Shown: one piece after another, positions 10,878 through 21,908 of the stretch | Layout: each line of letters starts with the position of its first letter | Position numbering within the stretch: position 1 is the stretch's first letter | NCBI GenBank assembly: GCA_010909165.1 | Contig: VJWM01000025.1 | Coordinates: 2,480,001 to 2,544,000, forward strand | Origin: Anthoceros angustus | Taxonomy: Eukaryota; Streptophyta; Anthocerotopsida; Anthocerotales; Anthocerotaceae | Direction: 5' to 3' | DNA length: 64,000 nt | Notes under the pieces: generated by a model | The model's database searches: none | What the model was told of the DNA's origin: nothing | What the model saw: only the letters and a program-made list of their open reading frames with translations | Position numbers and translations under genes: made by a program

Positions 10878-12431
10878 GTGAGTGGAAGATAACCGCTCAC
10901 TCCGAAGCAACCTGTCCCCTACATCGCTAGAACCTCCTGCACAGCGGTAACCACGGGGCACAAAAACATCACAACTAGGTTTTCCAGTGACTCCACCATT
11001 CTTCTCACATAGCAATCTGAACTACGAAGCTGAAGTGGTGCCTCATCAGGTCGACAACAACCCGGCCGGCATGGGAGTTCTGAAACCGACTCATTGCAGC
11101 GTGTTGACGAGGCTGTCCCGTTGACTCAGACTCCTTTTCATGCAAAAAGCTAAGTGAGAACAACATCCACATGTACTTTGCTCCTCCAATCAATGAAAAA
11201 ACCTAAACTGGCATCACCGACACACAATTAACTAACACTACAAAACACAGATGTCTCACCATCCCGAGAACTCAGATTCAAGACACACCCCCTCCCACGC
11301 AGGTCCGACGTCTCATCCACCACTCCTCCACTCTGCATGCCACCACGTCTCAAAAACCGGCCATAGAAAAATACAAGCCCCGATCAAACCAGGCCAAGCT
11401 CCAGCATCCTGAACGATCCCTACCGGATTCTTACAATCCCGCTTTCTACACACAATCCCTGCGTCCTCACAGAGAAGATGACCAAACACGATGGCCAAAT
11501 CAGCTGTGGCAGAAACTCCTCGCGCTGTCTCATTTGCTAGCAACAAATCCAAGATCGATCGCATTTGCGTCTAATGCCCAATCTTGGCGCACTCGATCAG
11601 CAACCTTTCCGGCATTTGCATGCACCTCCAGAAGGCACAAAACCTGCCCTTTCCTTTCCTTCCCTTTCCTGTCCTTCCCTTCCCCTGCCTTGCTGTCAAA
11701 TTGCAATCCTCTCCCAGATCCTACCACACCAATGCAAATCCCGTCCGCCGCATTCACAAGGCGGTCCACGTGCAACGTTCCTGCATGCCGGATTCTGGCG
11801 CCATTCTGCTGGCTAGGAAACGGACCCGCGTTAGGGTTTCGTCTCGTGCCAACGATCGTTCATTTTATGCATGACGAGATGCGCACGCGTACGGTCTCGG
11901 TGGACATATGTCCAGTAATACAGTATCTATCTATGCACCTATATATGTATGCATATATATTACATGCGTATGTAAACACGGCGATCGGCGCAATGGAAGC
12001 ACGCCAGGTGGCACGACCCGTGTTCCGCACCGACAAACGGCCGCAACTTACGATGGCCCGGACACGACACCGGACATAGCGCAAGAACAGCCGAAGCAGC
12101 CTTTGCTGGGCTGGAGGCCGGACGACGCACTGCCCACTCCCGGCGATGAAGGGGACAAGAAGCTTCCGCGCAGCACAGCTCAGCGCCAGCCGCCAGCCTC
12201 CCTGTGAGCGTCTTGCCAACGGGCGTCGCAAATCGGAGCGGAGTTGATGAAATTGTGTGTCGGAAGATCGCTGGGTTGCGGGAGAAGAAGAGCTTCATGA
12301 TTTTGGGTTCGGGAAGAAGAAGCAGGAAATTTGAATTGAGGCAATATCTTGCAGATTTGGGTTTGTGGGTTGTGGAATGCGGCATCGGATTGCAGAATTG
12401 GGTCGTCAGCGGGTAAAGCAGCTGGAAGGGA
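10878..12431. other. Divergent intergenic region, no gene seen
   Basis: This lies between the minus-strand Di19 gene and the plus-strand fucosyltransferase gene and probably carries both promoters and 5' UTRs. A run of TCCCTTTCCT-type pyrimidines lies at about 11650-11695, and an alternating AT/GT tract at about 11938-11965. Open frames here have no recognisable domain. An undetected first exon of Di19 may lie in the first few hundred bases. Confidence 0.45.
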
Positions 12432-14111
12432 ATGCCGAGATCAGTAGGATTAGGAGGACAGGAAGGTAGGGGAGGGAAGGTGGGAGATGTGCTACATTCA
12501 TGGCCCCAAGCCAAGGTGGTGAAGTTTCTCTTGCTCCTGCTCGTGCCTTTGTTCATTCTGCTGCCCATGGTGACATTCCAGAGCAGGTTTCTGGAGAGCG
12601 CGCACGGATGGATGTTTCTGGCCTTTGCCGGGTCTGATGGCAGGGAATTAGGGCCGGGGCGGGGGCATGGCTCGGAGAGGTTGCTCGATCTTGGGCCGCA
12701 GGACAAGAGGTGTTCCAGCAGGACGCAGCATTTGCTGTACAGAAGAGCGTCCAGGCAGTTTGCTCCGGGGAGGGAGTTTGTGCGGGCGTGGGAGAAGTAT
12801 GAGGTGCTGCACCGGAGGTGTAGCCATGGTAGGAGCTGGCAGGACACGTTCAGGAATTTGTCTTCGGAGGATTCTTGCAAGTTTTTGTACTACGAGGAAG
12901 GATTTGGGGGGTTAGGGAACCGGTTGCTTTCTCTGGTTTCTGCCTTCACTTATGCGTTGCTGACAGACAGGGTGCTGGTAATGGATGCTCACAGTAATCT
13001 TGCGAAGCTGCTGTGTGAGCCCTTCAAGGGGTCGTCATGGCTGCTGCCTGAGGACTTCCCGTACTGGGAGATGCTTCCCATGCCGCACCTGGGAGATGCG
13101 GTGCAGCAGGATTTCAAGAACATCAGCCGGCTCTACGTGGAACTCCTGCACGAGCAGTCCTGGGGTGATCAGCAGTTTTTCTGCCAGAAGACACAGGAGG
13201 AGTTGCAGAAGGTGGCATGGATCTCGTGGAGGAGTAACCAGTACTACGTCCCTCGGCTCTTTACCATGGCGGGGTACTGGGAAGCCTTGACTCCACTCTT
13301 TCCTAATGCGTCTCTGGCTTTCACCCACATCAGCCGGCACATCATGCTGCCTCAGAACCCGATCTGGGACAGGATTCTGAGAGTGTACTGGTCATACCTG
13401 GCGTTTGCAAGCCAGCAAGTAGGAGTCCAGGTGAGAAGGCATTCGGCTCCTCCAGACTTCGACCCCGCAGCTCATGCCAGGGTTGTGGAATGCCTTACAG
13501 GACATGGCATTCTCCCCAATGTGACATCCTTCCGGGAAGGTGAGACCAACCTGCAGGGACTATCCCTCTTACATTCAGCAAGAGCCATCCCCCAGCCCGA
13601 CCAGAGCGCCATAGCCAAGAGCTTGGGCGAGGAGGTCACCAGCCTAGGCCCCACCGTCGTGCTTGTAGCATCTCTGCAGATCGGGTACTCGCAGGAGCTG
13701 AAGAAGGCGTACACCAACACAAGAACAGCCGACGGCAGCCTGGTGCGGGTGCATCAGGTCACACAGGATGGCACGGAATGGGCATCCTACGAGCAAGCCG
13801 TGGATGCCTTCACCGAGATGTGGCTGCTAAGCTTCAGCGACCGCCTTGCCACCAGCAGCTGGTCCACCTTCGGCTACATAGCCCAAGGTCTGGGCGGCCT
13901 GCATCCCAGCATCATGAACATCAAAGGCGATTTCCAGCAGGATGGGCTTCCTGCCTGTGTCACTGGCCAGTCTGTGGAGCCTTGCAACCACTTCCCCTTC
14001 TACGATGTTGAATGCGGCTCTGACAGCCGCAGTTTAGAGCATCTGGCGTGGATCAAGAGGCATGTCAGACACTGTCAAGATGAAATTCGAGGCATTCAGC
14101 TAGTCCAGTGA
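12432..14111 (+). CDS. Plant fucosyltransferase, GT37 (xyloglucan/arabinogalactan type)
   Basis: GT37 enzymes move L-fucose from GDP-fucose onto cell-wall xyloglucan or arabinogalactan proteins in the Golgi. This intronless 559-aa frame has a 30-residue cytosolic tail, one hydrophobic anchor at about residues 30-48 (FLLLLLVPLFILLP), and a lumenal catalytic region, so it is type II. Family landmarks are visible: EKYEVLHRRC near 121, EEGFGGLGNRLLSLVSAFTY near 155-174, CEPFKGSSWLLPEDFP near 195, the nucleotide-sugar motif VGVQVRRH near 330, and SSWSTFGYIAQGLGG near 475. The acceptor sugar cannot be told from sequence. Length matches the family. Confidence 0.93.
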   Translation: MPRSVGLGGQEGRGGKVGDVLHSWPQAKVVKFLLLLLVPLFILLPMVTFQSRFLESAHGWMFLAFAGSDGRELGPGRGHGSERLLDLGPQDKRCSSRTQHLLYRRASRQFAPGREFVRAWEKYEVLHRRCSHGRSWQDTFRNLSSEDSCKFLYYEEGFGGLGNRLLSLVSAFTYALLTDRVLVMDAHSNLAKLLCEPFKGSSWLLPEDFPYWEMLPMPHLGDAVQQDFKNISRLYVELLHEQSWGDQQFFCQKTQEELQKVAWISWRSNQYYVPRLFTMAGYWEALTPLFPNASLAFTHISRHIMLPQNPIWDRILRVYWSYLAFASQQVGVQVRRHSAPPDFDPAAHARVVECLTGHGILPNVTSFREGETNLQGLSLLHSARAIPQPDQSAIAKSLGEEVTSLGPTVVLVASLQIGYSQELKKAYTNTRTADGSLVRVHQVTQDGTEWASYEQAVDAFTEMWLLSFSDRLATSSWSTFGYIAQGLGGLHPSIMNIKGDFQQDGLPACVTGQSVEPCNHFPFYDVECGSDSRSLEHLAWIKRHVRHCQDEIRGIQLVQ

Positions 14112-14592
14112 GGCATTGGGCAGCGCGCGAGTGAGTGTATGTACTATAAGAACAGCTGTTTGCTTTAATCTATGGGTAGCAGAGATGCAAGTCCCAGGCA
14201 TCTCATCACACAGTAGGTTGTCCCGTCTGTTGGTTGCTCGATTCGAGAAAAGGAGACGCGTTTTATCCCATCCGAGTTAGTTACCTCGTCTCTCTGGAGT
14301 CTGTAATGCAAGCCCATTTCAAACTTGGCGCCAGAATTTCTGGATCCAGCAGGCTTTGCTTCCACCAGGCTGCTGCTTGGCCTCATTCGGAATTCGTTTG
14401 GACGTCTCGAGAGACGAATTCGTGCGTAGCGAGGACAAGACTTGTGCTTAAAGATGGCGTGTGGAAGGGAGAAGTGCATCGTGTTGGGTTGGGTCGATGG
14501 AGCAGCTGGGTTTTCGCGTTGGGTATTGGCGGGGAGGGCTTCGATGGGGAGCGGCAATAGAGGGCTGTAGATTGCTGTGAGGGAGGGGGAGG
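14112..14592 (+). other. Fucosyltransferase 3' UTR and DPB2 promoter region
   Basis: A spacer of about 480 bp between two same-strand genes. No further gene or RNA is seen. Confidence 0.5.
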
Positions 14593-17255
14593 ATGGGGTT
14601 GGAGCAGGTCCGGATGCACAAAGTGCAACAGAAGTTCAAGCTCAGGGGGCTGACGCTGACTGTGGATGCAGCCAAGGCGTTTTTCGCGTTTGTGAACGAG
14701 TCTGGCTTGCCGTGGCAAGATGCGCTGGACCAGATTATCTCCCACATCGATCGAATCTCATGTAAGTGGTGCTGCTTTTGCGTCAGGGGAGGTGGGGGAA
14801 TGGGGGGTTGTGAGAAGGTTATTCTGGGTTGAGGTGTGTGAGCCTGTGTGAATCTGTTTGTGGTGGTGCAGTGAAGAGCAATGTGGTAGCGAAGGAAGCA
14901 CTTGAGGAGCTGGTGCAATGCATCACCGGTGTGAGTGGGAACGATGACACGGTGTTGCAAGTCATTGACGCGTTCGAGATTCCCAAGTTCTACTATGACC
15001 CTGTCCGCAAAGTCTTTTTCCCGTAAGAGGGTGATGGGCTCGTTGAAGCTGACGATTTTGCTTCTGGGTTGCCATCGTAGTGGTGGGACTTACGAGCTTG
15101 TTGTATTGGGATGCTTGAGGCAGGTTCAAGGGGAAGTTGTCCATTCACGGCGAGGCGGGCTCCAAAGCAGAGCTGTACAGAGACAGACTGCAGCTTCTGT
15201 ACCAGCGTCTTGCGAGGGACAAGCTCTTCTCCAAACCTGCCTTTGGATTGTCGGGGTCAGAGGCTGGTAGTTGCCAGGTGAGTCCCTAAGTCTTCTTCAC
15301 TAGACTGAGATGCTCGCATTCTGTGGTGCACTTCGCTTCTCACCTCCTTGAGCCCTTTTTACAGATGACTCCTCTGCAGTCGTTGGTGGGGTCTGCTGGA
15401 ATCAGATGGGTGATGGGTGTCATGTCGCAGCTAGAAGATGGAAGGTTCTTCCTTGAGGATTTAACAGCAGCCATACCGATCGACGTGTCCCAAGCAATAT
15501 CCTACCATCTTGACTTTGATGTTGCTGCGAGCTCGATGTGTTTTTCAAGTCCATTCTGGAGGTTTCTTCTTGACTTCCCATTTGGCACAAGATTACAGCA
15601 GGCTTCTTCACCGAAAACTGCATTGTGGTCGCGGAGGGGGAGCTTCAGCCGTCTGGCACTTTTGTGGTAACGCATTCGGAGCAATGTGCTGGGGCTTTGT
15701 TTCTGCTCATCGATTGCCCGTGGTTACATTGCCTTGAAAGCTTTGCCATTGTAATATACAGATCTACTCACTGGGATTTCCGCCCTTAGAAAATCGGAAT
15801 GTGTCCCTCACAGTGACTGCTGGCCTGGACTTTTTTGGAGGAGGTGTTTTGAGTTCTGACGAGACAGTATCCTTTAACCCACAAGAACAACTTGCTCGGA
15901 CCCCATTGATGTCAGACTCCGTACACGAAGCTATGCAAGACACACCTTAACAGTCCTTAGCTGCGGCTCACCAAGAGGGAGGAGCTGGCCGGAAACGACA
16001 TGTTTGTTGTCATATCAGACATCTGGCTAGACAGTGAGGAGGTATGTAACGGGTACGCAGACTGCTCTGGCAAATTACTTCCTTCTGAGTTGTCCCAACA
16101 TCATGCATCTGTCTGACGCAGACAATGCAAAAGCTTGACATGGTCTTCACTGGCTACGAGTCGGTGGAAATCGTGCCCACTTTATTCATTCTGATGGGAA
16201 ATTTCTGCTCTCAACCTTGCTGCCAGACATTCCATGCCTTTGGAGAGCTTCGGTACAGTACCCCAGAAAACCTCCTTCTCTTGAACTGCCCTTCAATGCA
16301 TGTCGCCATTTGCAGCCATCGCAAGCGCTGAAAGGACTTGTCCATGGATAGGTCACAGTTCAGGAGACTTGGGGAGTTGATAGCTGCTTGTCCGCGGATA
16401 AACGAGCAGAGTCGGTTCCTTTTCATTCCCGGCCCTGACGATCCTGGTAAGAATCACATCTCTCATGGATGTGGTTTACTTGGATTTCTCATGCACACAG
16501 CTTACCAACATCCGTGGTCTTTTTCTCTGTCTGTAAAGGGCCTGCAAAGGTGCTTCCTCGACCCCGGCTGCCGGAGTACTTCGTAGCGGACTTGGGGAAG
16601 CTCGTCCCCAATGCTGTCTTTGCCAGTAATCCTTGCAGGTCTGCCCTAATTTCCCTGCTTCAATTCCTATCGCTGCGACCTGTCAACCATAGTCCACATA
16701 TCTGTCATGCCATTGCCTGGCAGGCTCCGGTATTACGCACAGGAGATTGTTCTGTTTCGGCAAGACATGGTTCACCGCATGCGCAGATCGTGCATCATAC
16801 CACCTTCACAAGAAGAGACGAAGGACCCCTTTGAGCATGTACGTTTCTTTAACCGTTTGAAACCGTTCTTGCTCACTTTGCATGTACTGGAAAAATGCCA
16901 AGCTTCTCCGTTTCCTTTTGTGTCGCAGATGGTTGCCACAGTGACACACCAAAGCCACCTCTGCCCTTTGCCGCTTCTCAGGGTACCTATTATTTGGAAC
17001 TATGATCACTCTCTTCGATTATACCCGACGCCCCACACGGTACGATATGCTTTCACATAATCTATCCCATCGAGGGAAGGCGACACTGATATCACTTGCT
17101 TGCCACCCCTGCAGTTGATACTGGCGGATCAATCACAGCAACGAAACTTTAACTACGTGGGAGTGACAGCATTTAATCCGGGATCCTTCAATTTTGATGG
17201 AACGTTTATTGCATACAGACCTGCTAGCAGAGATGTGGAACTGTCCGCGGTGTAA
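14593..17255 (+). CDS. DPB2: DNA polymerase epsilon subunit B (DPB2/POLE2)
   Basis: This is the essential second subunit of the leading-strand replicase, which links the catalytic subunit to the CMG helicase. Exons: 14593-14761, 14872-15022, 15124-15277, 15365-15496, 15589-15666, 15762-15866, 15961-16041, 16122-16252, 16316-16446, 16539-16638, 16724-16838, 16929-17039, 17115-17255. The total is 532 codons plus stop, close to the animal protein. Landmarks are the N-terminal helical domain (FKLRGLTLTVDAAK), FEIPKFYYDPVRKVFFP, the OB region (GVMSQLEDGRFFLED), and the inactive phosphoesterase region (FVVISDIWLD, LFILMGNF, RFLFIPGPDDPG, SNPCR, LRYYAQEIVLFRQDMV). The C-terminus is FNPGSF. Introns 4 and 6 look U12-type. 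At the exon 8/9 junction as drawn, an in-frame TGA appears at 16329-16331, so that junction is wrong or carries a small sequence error. Confidence 0.88.
15497..15588 (+). other. U12-type AT-AC intron in DPB2
   Basis: The intron begins GCA|ATATCCTACC and ends TTGGCAC|AAGATT. TTCTTGAC lies at 15567-15574, and its branch A is 15 nt from the AC end. Joining gives DVSQA-KITAGFFTENC. This has exactly the spacing of the corresponding DLSKA-to-GLYTEAC segment of animal POLE2. No GT-AG choice restores the frame without an insertion. Confidence 0.85.
15867..15960 (+). other. U12-type GT-AG intron in DPB2
   Basis: The donor ACA|GTATCCTTT is a perfect minor-spliceosome donor. The branch site ACCTTAAC at 15944-15951 lies about 10 nt from the acceptor TTAG at 15960. 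Frame is kept into LRLTKREELAGNDMF. Confidence 0.88.
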
Positions 17256-17590
17256 CATGCGAGATTTTGTACAGACTGATCTACCTCCTTCAGGCTAGGC
17301 AAGTCACAACCTGGAATCTGTGACATTGGAGTACATCCTCTTACCATGAACCTTGTCAGTCTCAAACTACCCCTGTCGACGCCCGGGCTCTTCACCACAT
17401 ACTGATTCCTGTACAGTGCCGGATGCGTGAAAACCACATCTCGTCGCAGAGAGTGGATGTACGGAGTCCCGGACAAGGCCCTGTGCTCCCAAGTTTACTG
17501 CAGAGCGTGAGGTGACACAGGCACATGGCCATGACCAGACTCAGCTGGAATGCACATTCTCGGAAAAAGCCGAACAAGCTGCTCCAGACA
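17256..17590. other. Short convergent spacer
   Basis: This lies between the DPB2 stop and the stop of the minus-strand gene. It probably holds both 3' UTRs. Nothing else is seen. Confidence 0.5.
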
Positions 17591-19113
17591 TCAACCCAAT
17601 CCGGGGAAATACTTGTCCCAGGGGAAGAAGTGACCCAAGCCCGGTGCCGTGATGGAGGATGAGGATGAATATACGGGCCACCAATTAAACAAGGTACCAA
17701 TAACCAGTGACTTCTGCGTAAGAGATGAAACCTTGGCTAAACAAAACAGCGCATAGTCCTCCACTTCAATGTGTTTTACAGCTCCTGGAGTCAGCTGCAA
17801 TCCATCTGAACTGGTCAGAGAAGTGCAAATTGAAAGAGGAAGTATGTCATTCAAAAGCTAAATGAGAAAACACATTGAACACGATGTCTAAAATGTTCTG
17901 CATAAGGCCTTAGTACTGTGGGAAGTTGGTGGAAAGTTGACGCCTACCTGTGATCTGATGCGATCAAACCCACTCATCTCAGTTTTTCCCTCCGTCCGCA
18001 TCTATCATACCAAGTACTTCATCAGAAACAGCAAAATTGGATCATAGTTATGTATAGGATGCTGTCCACTTGCATGACATTCGAAAACTCAAGTCCCCAG
18101 CATGTGCTACAAGGAAGCATAACCAACACACAAGCTATAAGGCCGCTCGGAGGGAAAAGGAGTGGCAAATCCAGATGCAACAGGGCAGCAAACTTCAGAT
18201 ACCTGTTCAGCCCAGACATAAATCGAATCACGTGGTGGTTTGGTCCAACACAGAAGCAAACTGATGGTCACAACCAACGAGCTCGGATAATGCCACCCCA
18301 AAAATATGGCTCCCACAAACGAAGCTGCTACAAGAACTACCTCCACCCACTCAGGCACCTCCCGTTGCTTTTCACGATTATTCGGCCCATACGGAGACCA
18401 TACGCGATGGTCCCCTTGATCTGGAAATGCCACACGAGCAGCCAATGAACGGGCAAATTAGACGCACATAAATCAAGAGGAAACTTGACACCTCCCACAT
18501 GCATCATCTTTTGATATACCTTTCTCACACAGGGCAGCATCCCGTGCCTGCACCCTGCCGTGATATCCAGCTGCTGCAGTGAAAACCAGTAACTTGGAAG
18601 TATGATATCTGCATCCTGGTACACCACAGACACGAATTATGTCAAACCTCCGTGCAGACTGCATACAATCTGCCTAATCCCCGGCGCAAGCAATCATATA
18701 CACCTTCAATTCCACCACCACACCATTTCAATTGCTTGACAAAAAACCTGGATGAATGGTCGGCCACACAGTTTGCTTCAGTGCCCTCAATTCAGCAGTA
18801 CCAGCTGAGAAATATCTGGCGGCGGAGCCAGACGAGCCAGCACACCCGAAAGGATGACACTTGCTGAGACCTGCATTAGGAAACACAATTAGAACCACTA
18901 TCCGCTACACATGCACGATTCTCACAAATGACCTAGACCTACTGGATCCATGAGCAAGAATGCACCGAGCTACAAGGATCCCAAGTCGGAACTGAGCTGA
19001 GCATTGCACCCTAAACCACCTGGCGCGCCGAAATGCGAGAGCCTGGTCGAGCAGTGGGAGAGAGAAAAGGACAGGCGCACACGAGCGGGCGCCACCAGCC
19101 TGGCGACCTGCAT
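17591..19113 (-). CDS. Unrecognised organelle-targeted two-helix membrane protein
   Basis: I do not recognise the family. Exons 5' to 3': 19113-18974, 18608-18520, 18420-18203, 18001-17948, 17857-17591. Every junction is GT-AG, and all phases fit a 255-aa protein starting MQVARLVAPARVRLSFSLSH. That start is rich in Arg, Ser and Ala without acids, so it looks like a mitochondrial or plastid presequence. The third exon holds a hydrophobic hairpin (VEVVLVAASFVGAIFLGW, then SSLVVTISLLL) after a polar PNNREKQREVPEW segment. The last exon ends in a soluble domain with LTPGAVKHIEVEDYALF and IGTLFNWWPV. The first intron is 365 nt, longer than its neighbours, and might hide another exon. The model rests on splice phase alone. 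Confidence 0.5.
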
Positions 19114-19505
19114 GACGAGCTGGGAGCTTGGAGCTTGGACCGTGGCCGCAACAGAACAACAGTTGTGTTGGAAAACCAAGCCAAGCAGTCCCTTCACTTC
19201 CAGGCTTAAAACCAGTTCAAGAGACTTCGCCCTTCAAGAGAGAAAACCACGTAGGTAATCATCTAAAGGGGGGACATCAAAAGAGACTCATGCATAGATG
19301 ATATTCGCAAAAGAAATACGTAACTCCATGACTAATCTCCCTATCCAAAGTTATTTGATTTAGCCAATTAATCAATGCCCATAGGCTACTGCAGGGCCAT
19401 CATCACAAGGATTTGGTACAGGAGCGAGGCCGTCATTAGGATTGTTATTAGAATTAGGATATGGAGATGCGCCCCGTCAGGATCAGAAATTATATCAGCC
19501 ATATT
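19114..19505. other. Junction of GC-rich and AT-rich sequence
   Basis: The first part is probably the promoter of the minus-strand membrane protein gene. Base composition then drops sharply to AT-rich from about 19260, where the GDSL copy begins. No gene is seen. Confidence 0.45.
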
Positions 19506-20674
19506 TTATATAAATTTGATAATAAGATCAATCAATTCTTCAATAGTGGATAATATTGATGAATTAGGTTTTGGAGGATAAACACACTTTGACATTGCAT
19601 TTAAAACCCACTTGTTTGCATGTTGGCTTGGATGGAATGCATCAAACCAGACATAATCTCTCGTATGTTTGCAAATATTTGAAATAGCATTGCAACGATG
19701 TTCACCATTATATAATCCTGCTCCGCAACAAGCTTCATTCTTCTAAAATCCATGTTTGGTAGGATTATGAGATATATTATATGTCACATAGAACATTGGT
19801 GCAACGTGAAACTTCGACTTTGGAAATTTAGATTGAAACTGGTCAAGCTCAGTTCGGAGTTGTTCATTGAAGTTGTGTACCCACTCGTTCAAAAAATAAA
19901 CACATTCTACATTATTTTTGGGTTTGAAGTATGCCTTCATATAAGGCGTACAACCAAGTGCCGGAATGTCTATTATAGAAAAAATTCTAACGCCCAAATC
20001 GTATAGATTCCCAAGGAAGTGGGTATAATTCCTGAGAAGATTATACTTGAAATGATTGGTTAAATTATGGCCAGCCATAACATGCTCTGCTATATCATTT
20101 GTTCCCACCGATATATGAAATCAGCTGTTTTTAATATGAACAATAGCGTTCTTAGATCCAAATGATATTTTTAATGAAGTTAACATATCCTCACTGAAAT
20201 ATGAACAATAGCGTTCTTAGATCCAAATGATATTTTTAATGAAGTTAACATATCCTCACTGAAAAGCAAAAACTGTTCGGATAACAGAATCACATTGCCA
20301 TACTGTTTACCAGTATTATCCAACAGCCCAGAACTTGTTGATCCAAAATTCATTCCCGGACCTGTAAGATATGCTTTATCGCTTGCCCAAAGATAAGGAG
20401 GCGGATAATGACGGAGATTTCCTTTACGGGCCAGCATGTCGACAAGAAGTCTCCCATTGGAATGTCTTCCGATAGCTCTTTGACCAATAAAATCAATACC
20501 ATAAGGTGGGAAACTTGCCCTGGCGATATTGGTTGTTTGTCTGTAATTATTATTTCCGACATCAACCATTGAATCTCCAAATATTATCATTCTTATTGCA
20601 ATACTATCATTAATGGCAACTACAAATCCCAACATTTCCAATAATATGAATGGTATGATGATGTAGTTCATCAT
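19506..20674 (-). pseudogene. GDSL esterase/lipase, intronless broken copy
   Basis: Plant GDSL lipases are secreted SGNH hydrolases. The frame starts with a signal peptide (MMNYIIIPFILLEMLG). It then shows block I FGDSMVDVGNN with the nucleophile Ser, PPYGIDFIGQ, block II NFGSTSSG, block III GTND, DIPALGCTPYM, and block V FDAFHPSQHANKW with the catalytic Asp and His. All five blocks lie on one strand with no introns, whereas plant GDSL genes normally have about four, so this is probably a retrocopy. It is broken twice: by a 65-bp tandem duplication (20136-20264) that shifts frame, and by an in-frame TAG just before NEACCGAG (about 19745). The true stop would be the TAA at 19506-19508. Codon use is AT-rich, unlike the genes to its left. 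Confidence 0.85.
20136..20264. repeat. 65-bp tandem duplication inside the GDSL copy
   Basis: The two copies start at 20136 and 20201 and are essentially identical, so the event is recent. The period is not a multiple of three and breaks the lipase reading frame. Confidence 0.92.
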
Positions 20675-21597
20675 TCCCCCAGTCTTGATATCTAGTTCAA
20701 AAACAAAGTTCAACAAAATGTGCGAAGTACTCAATTATTAATAAAATAAGATGATTGCAACCTTCACTCCCAAATAATGATACGTGACCATCCGTGGTTA
20801 CTATCATCAAAATCGCAATTGTCAAATTTATAAAGAATAGTAACCAAAATCGTAAATGTCAAATTTATAGAGGCAGCGGAGCATCTAATATAGTATGAAG
20901 AGATGAACTATACATATATTGTACCAATTTAAATTAAATTAAATTAAATCGATACAAATAAATAAATTAAATACTCAATAAATATATAAAAATAGAAAAT
21001 TCTAATACAGAGATAGTTAACCGCGAAGAATAAGAAGCCATGCATGCAAGAAAGAAATTACTTTGGATCTAAGTTAACAAGTTGAGAGGTTAGTGGTAGT
21101 GAGGTTTTGCTTAGAGCTTAAAAACGCAGCTTAAGGTAGTCACTTATGATGAAGTAAGCCTCCCTGTATGAAACATGAGGCTAGCCCTAACAAGTTATTG
21201 CCTAGCACTTGTGCCACACTCGTGTTGGGAGAATTGAGGTGCGTAGAGGCTATGGGAGCTTGGAGTGCTTGTGTGCTTAGAGGGGAGCTTTGAAGAGGAA
21301 ATCGAAGGAAACCAGCGTGCCCTAAAAATATAAGGGTTGGCACACACAACCCGATGTAATATACGTAAGTAAAACGGCTAGAAGCTTACGGAATGAAGAG
21401 AGCTTCCCTACCGTAGGTGCGGGCTCTTGTATCCCAACCTGTCCACAAAATCTTGTTCATCACCTTGTGTTCAGACTTCACCAGACTAACTAGTTTTAAA
21501 GAACTATGGTTAGTTTAAGCTAAACTCCTAAACTCCATCTACTTCTAGCTGCAACTATTTGGATACATCCTCCTTCTTGCCTAAGCTTGCCGAATCT
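20675..21597. other. AT-rich spacer before the array, no gene seen
   Basis: Contains a short AAATT tandem run at about 20930-20948 and otherwise AT-rich unique sequence. Nothing coding is recognised. The open frame at 21140-21349 (minus) has no recognisable content. Confidence 0.5.
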
Positions 21598-21908
21598 GTG
21601 TCAATTCCTCGATCTGTATTAGACACAAAAACTCAAAGCACAAGGAAATTTTTAAAAATTCACAAAGTCTCAAAACCCAAGGAAACTTTCACAAAATCAT
21701 TGCTATATATGTACCCTTGAGCAAGTGACTTATTACATCGTGGTAATTGCAAGCATCACCAAACGGTTGCATTTTCCAAGGAAAATTTCACAAAATCATT
21801 GCTATGTATGTAGCCCTGAGCACGTGACATATCACAACGTGGTAATTGCAAGCATCACCGAACGGTTGGATTTTTCTACATAGTTGTTTCTGAAATCAAA
21901 AGCGTGCC

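Noticed and set aside
11534-12079. 181-codon plus-strand frame upstream of the fucosyltransferase
   Set aside because: Its peptide includes runs from pyrimidine and AT repeats, has no domain, and lies in the shared promoter region.
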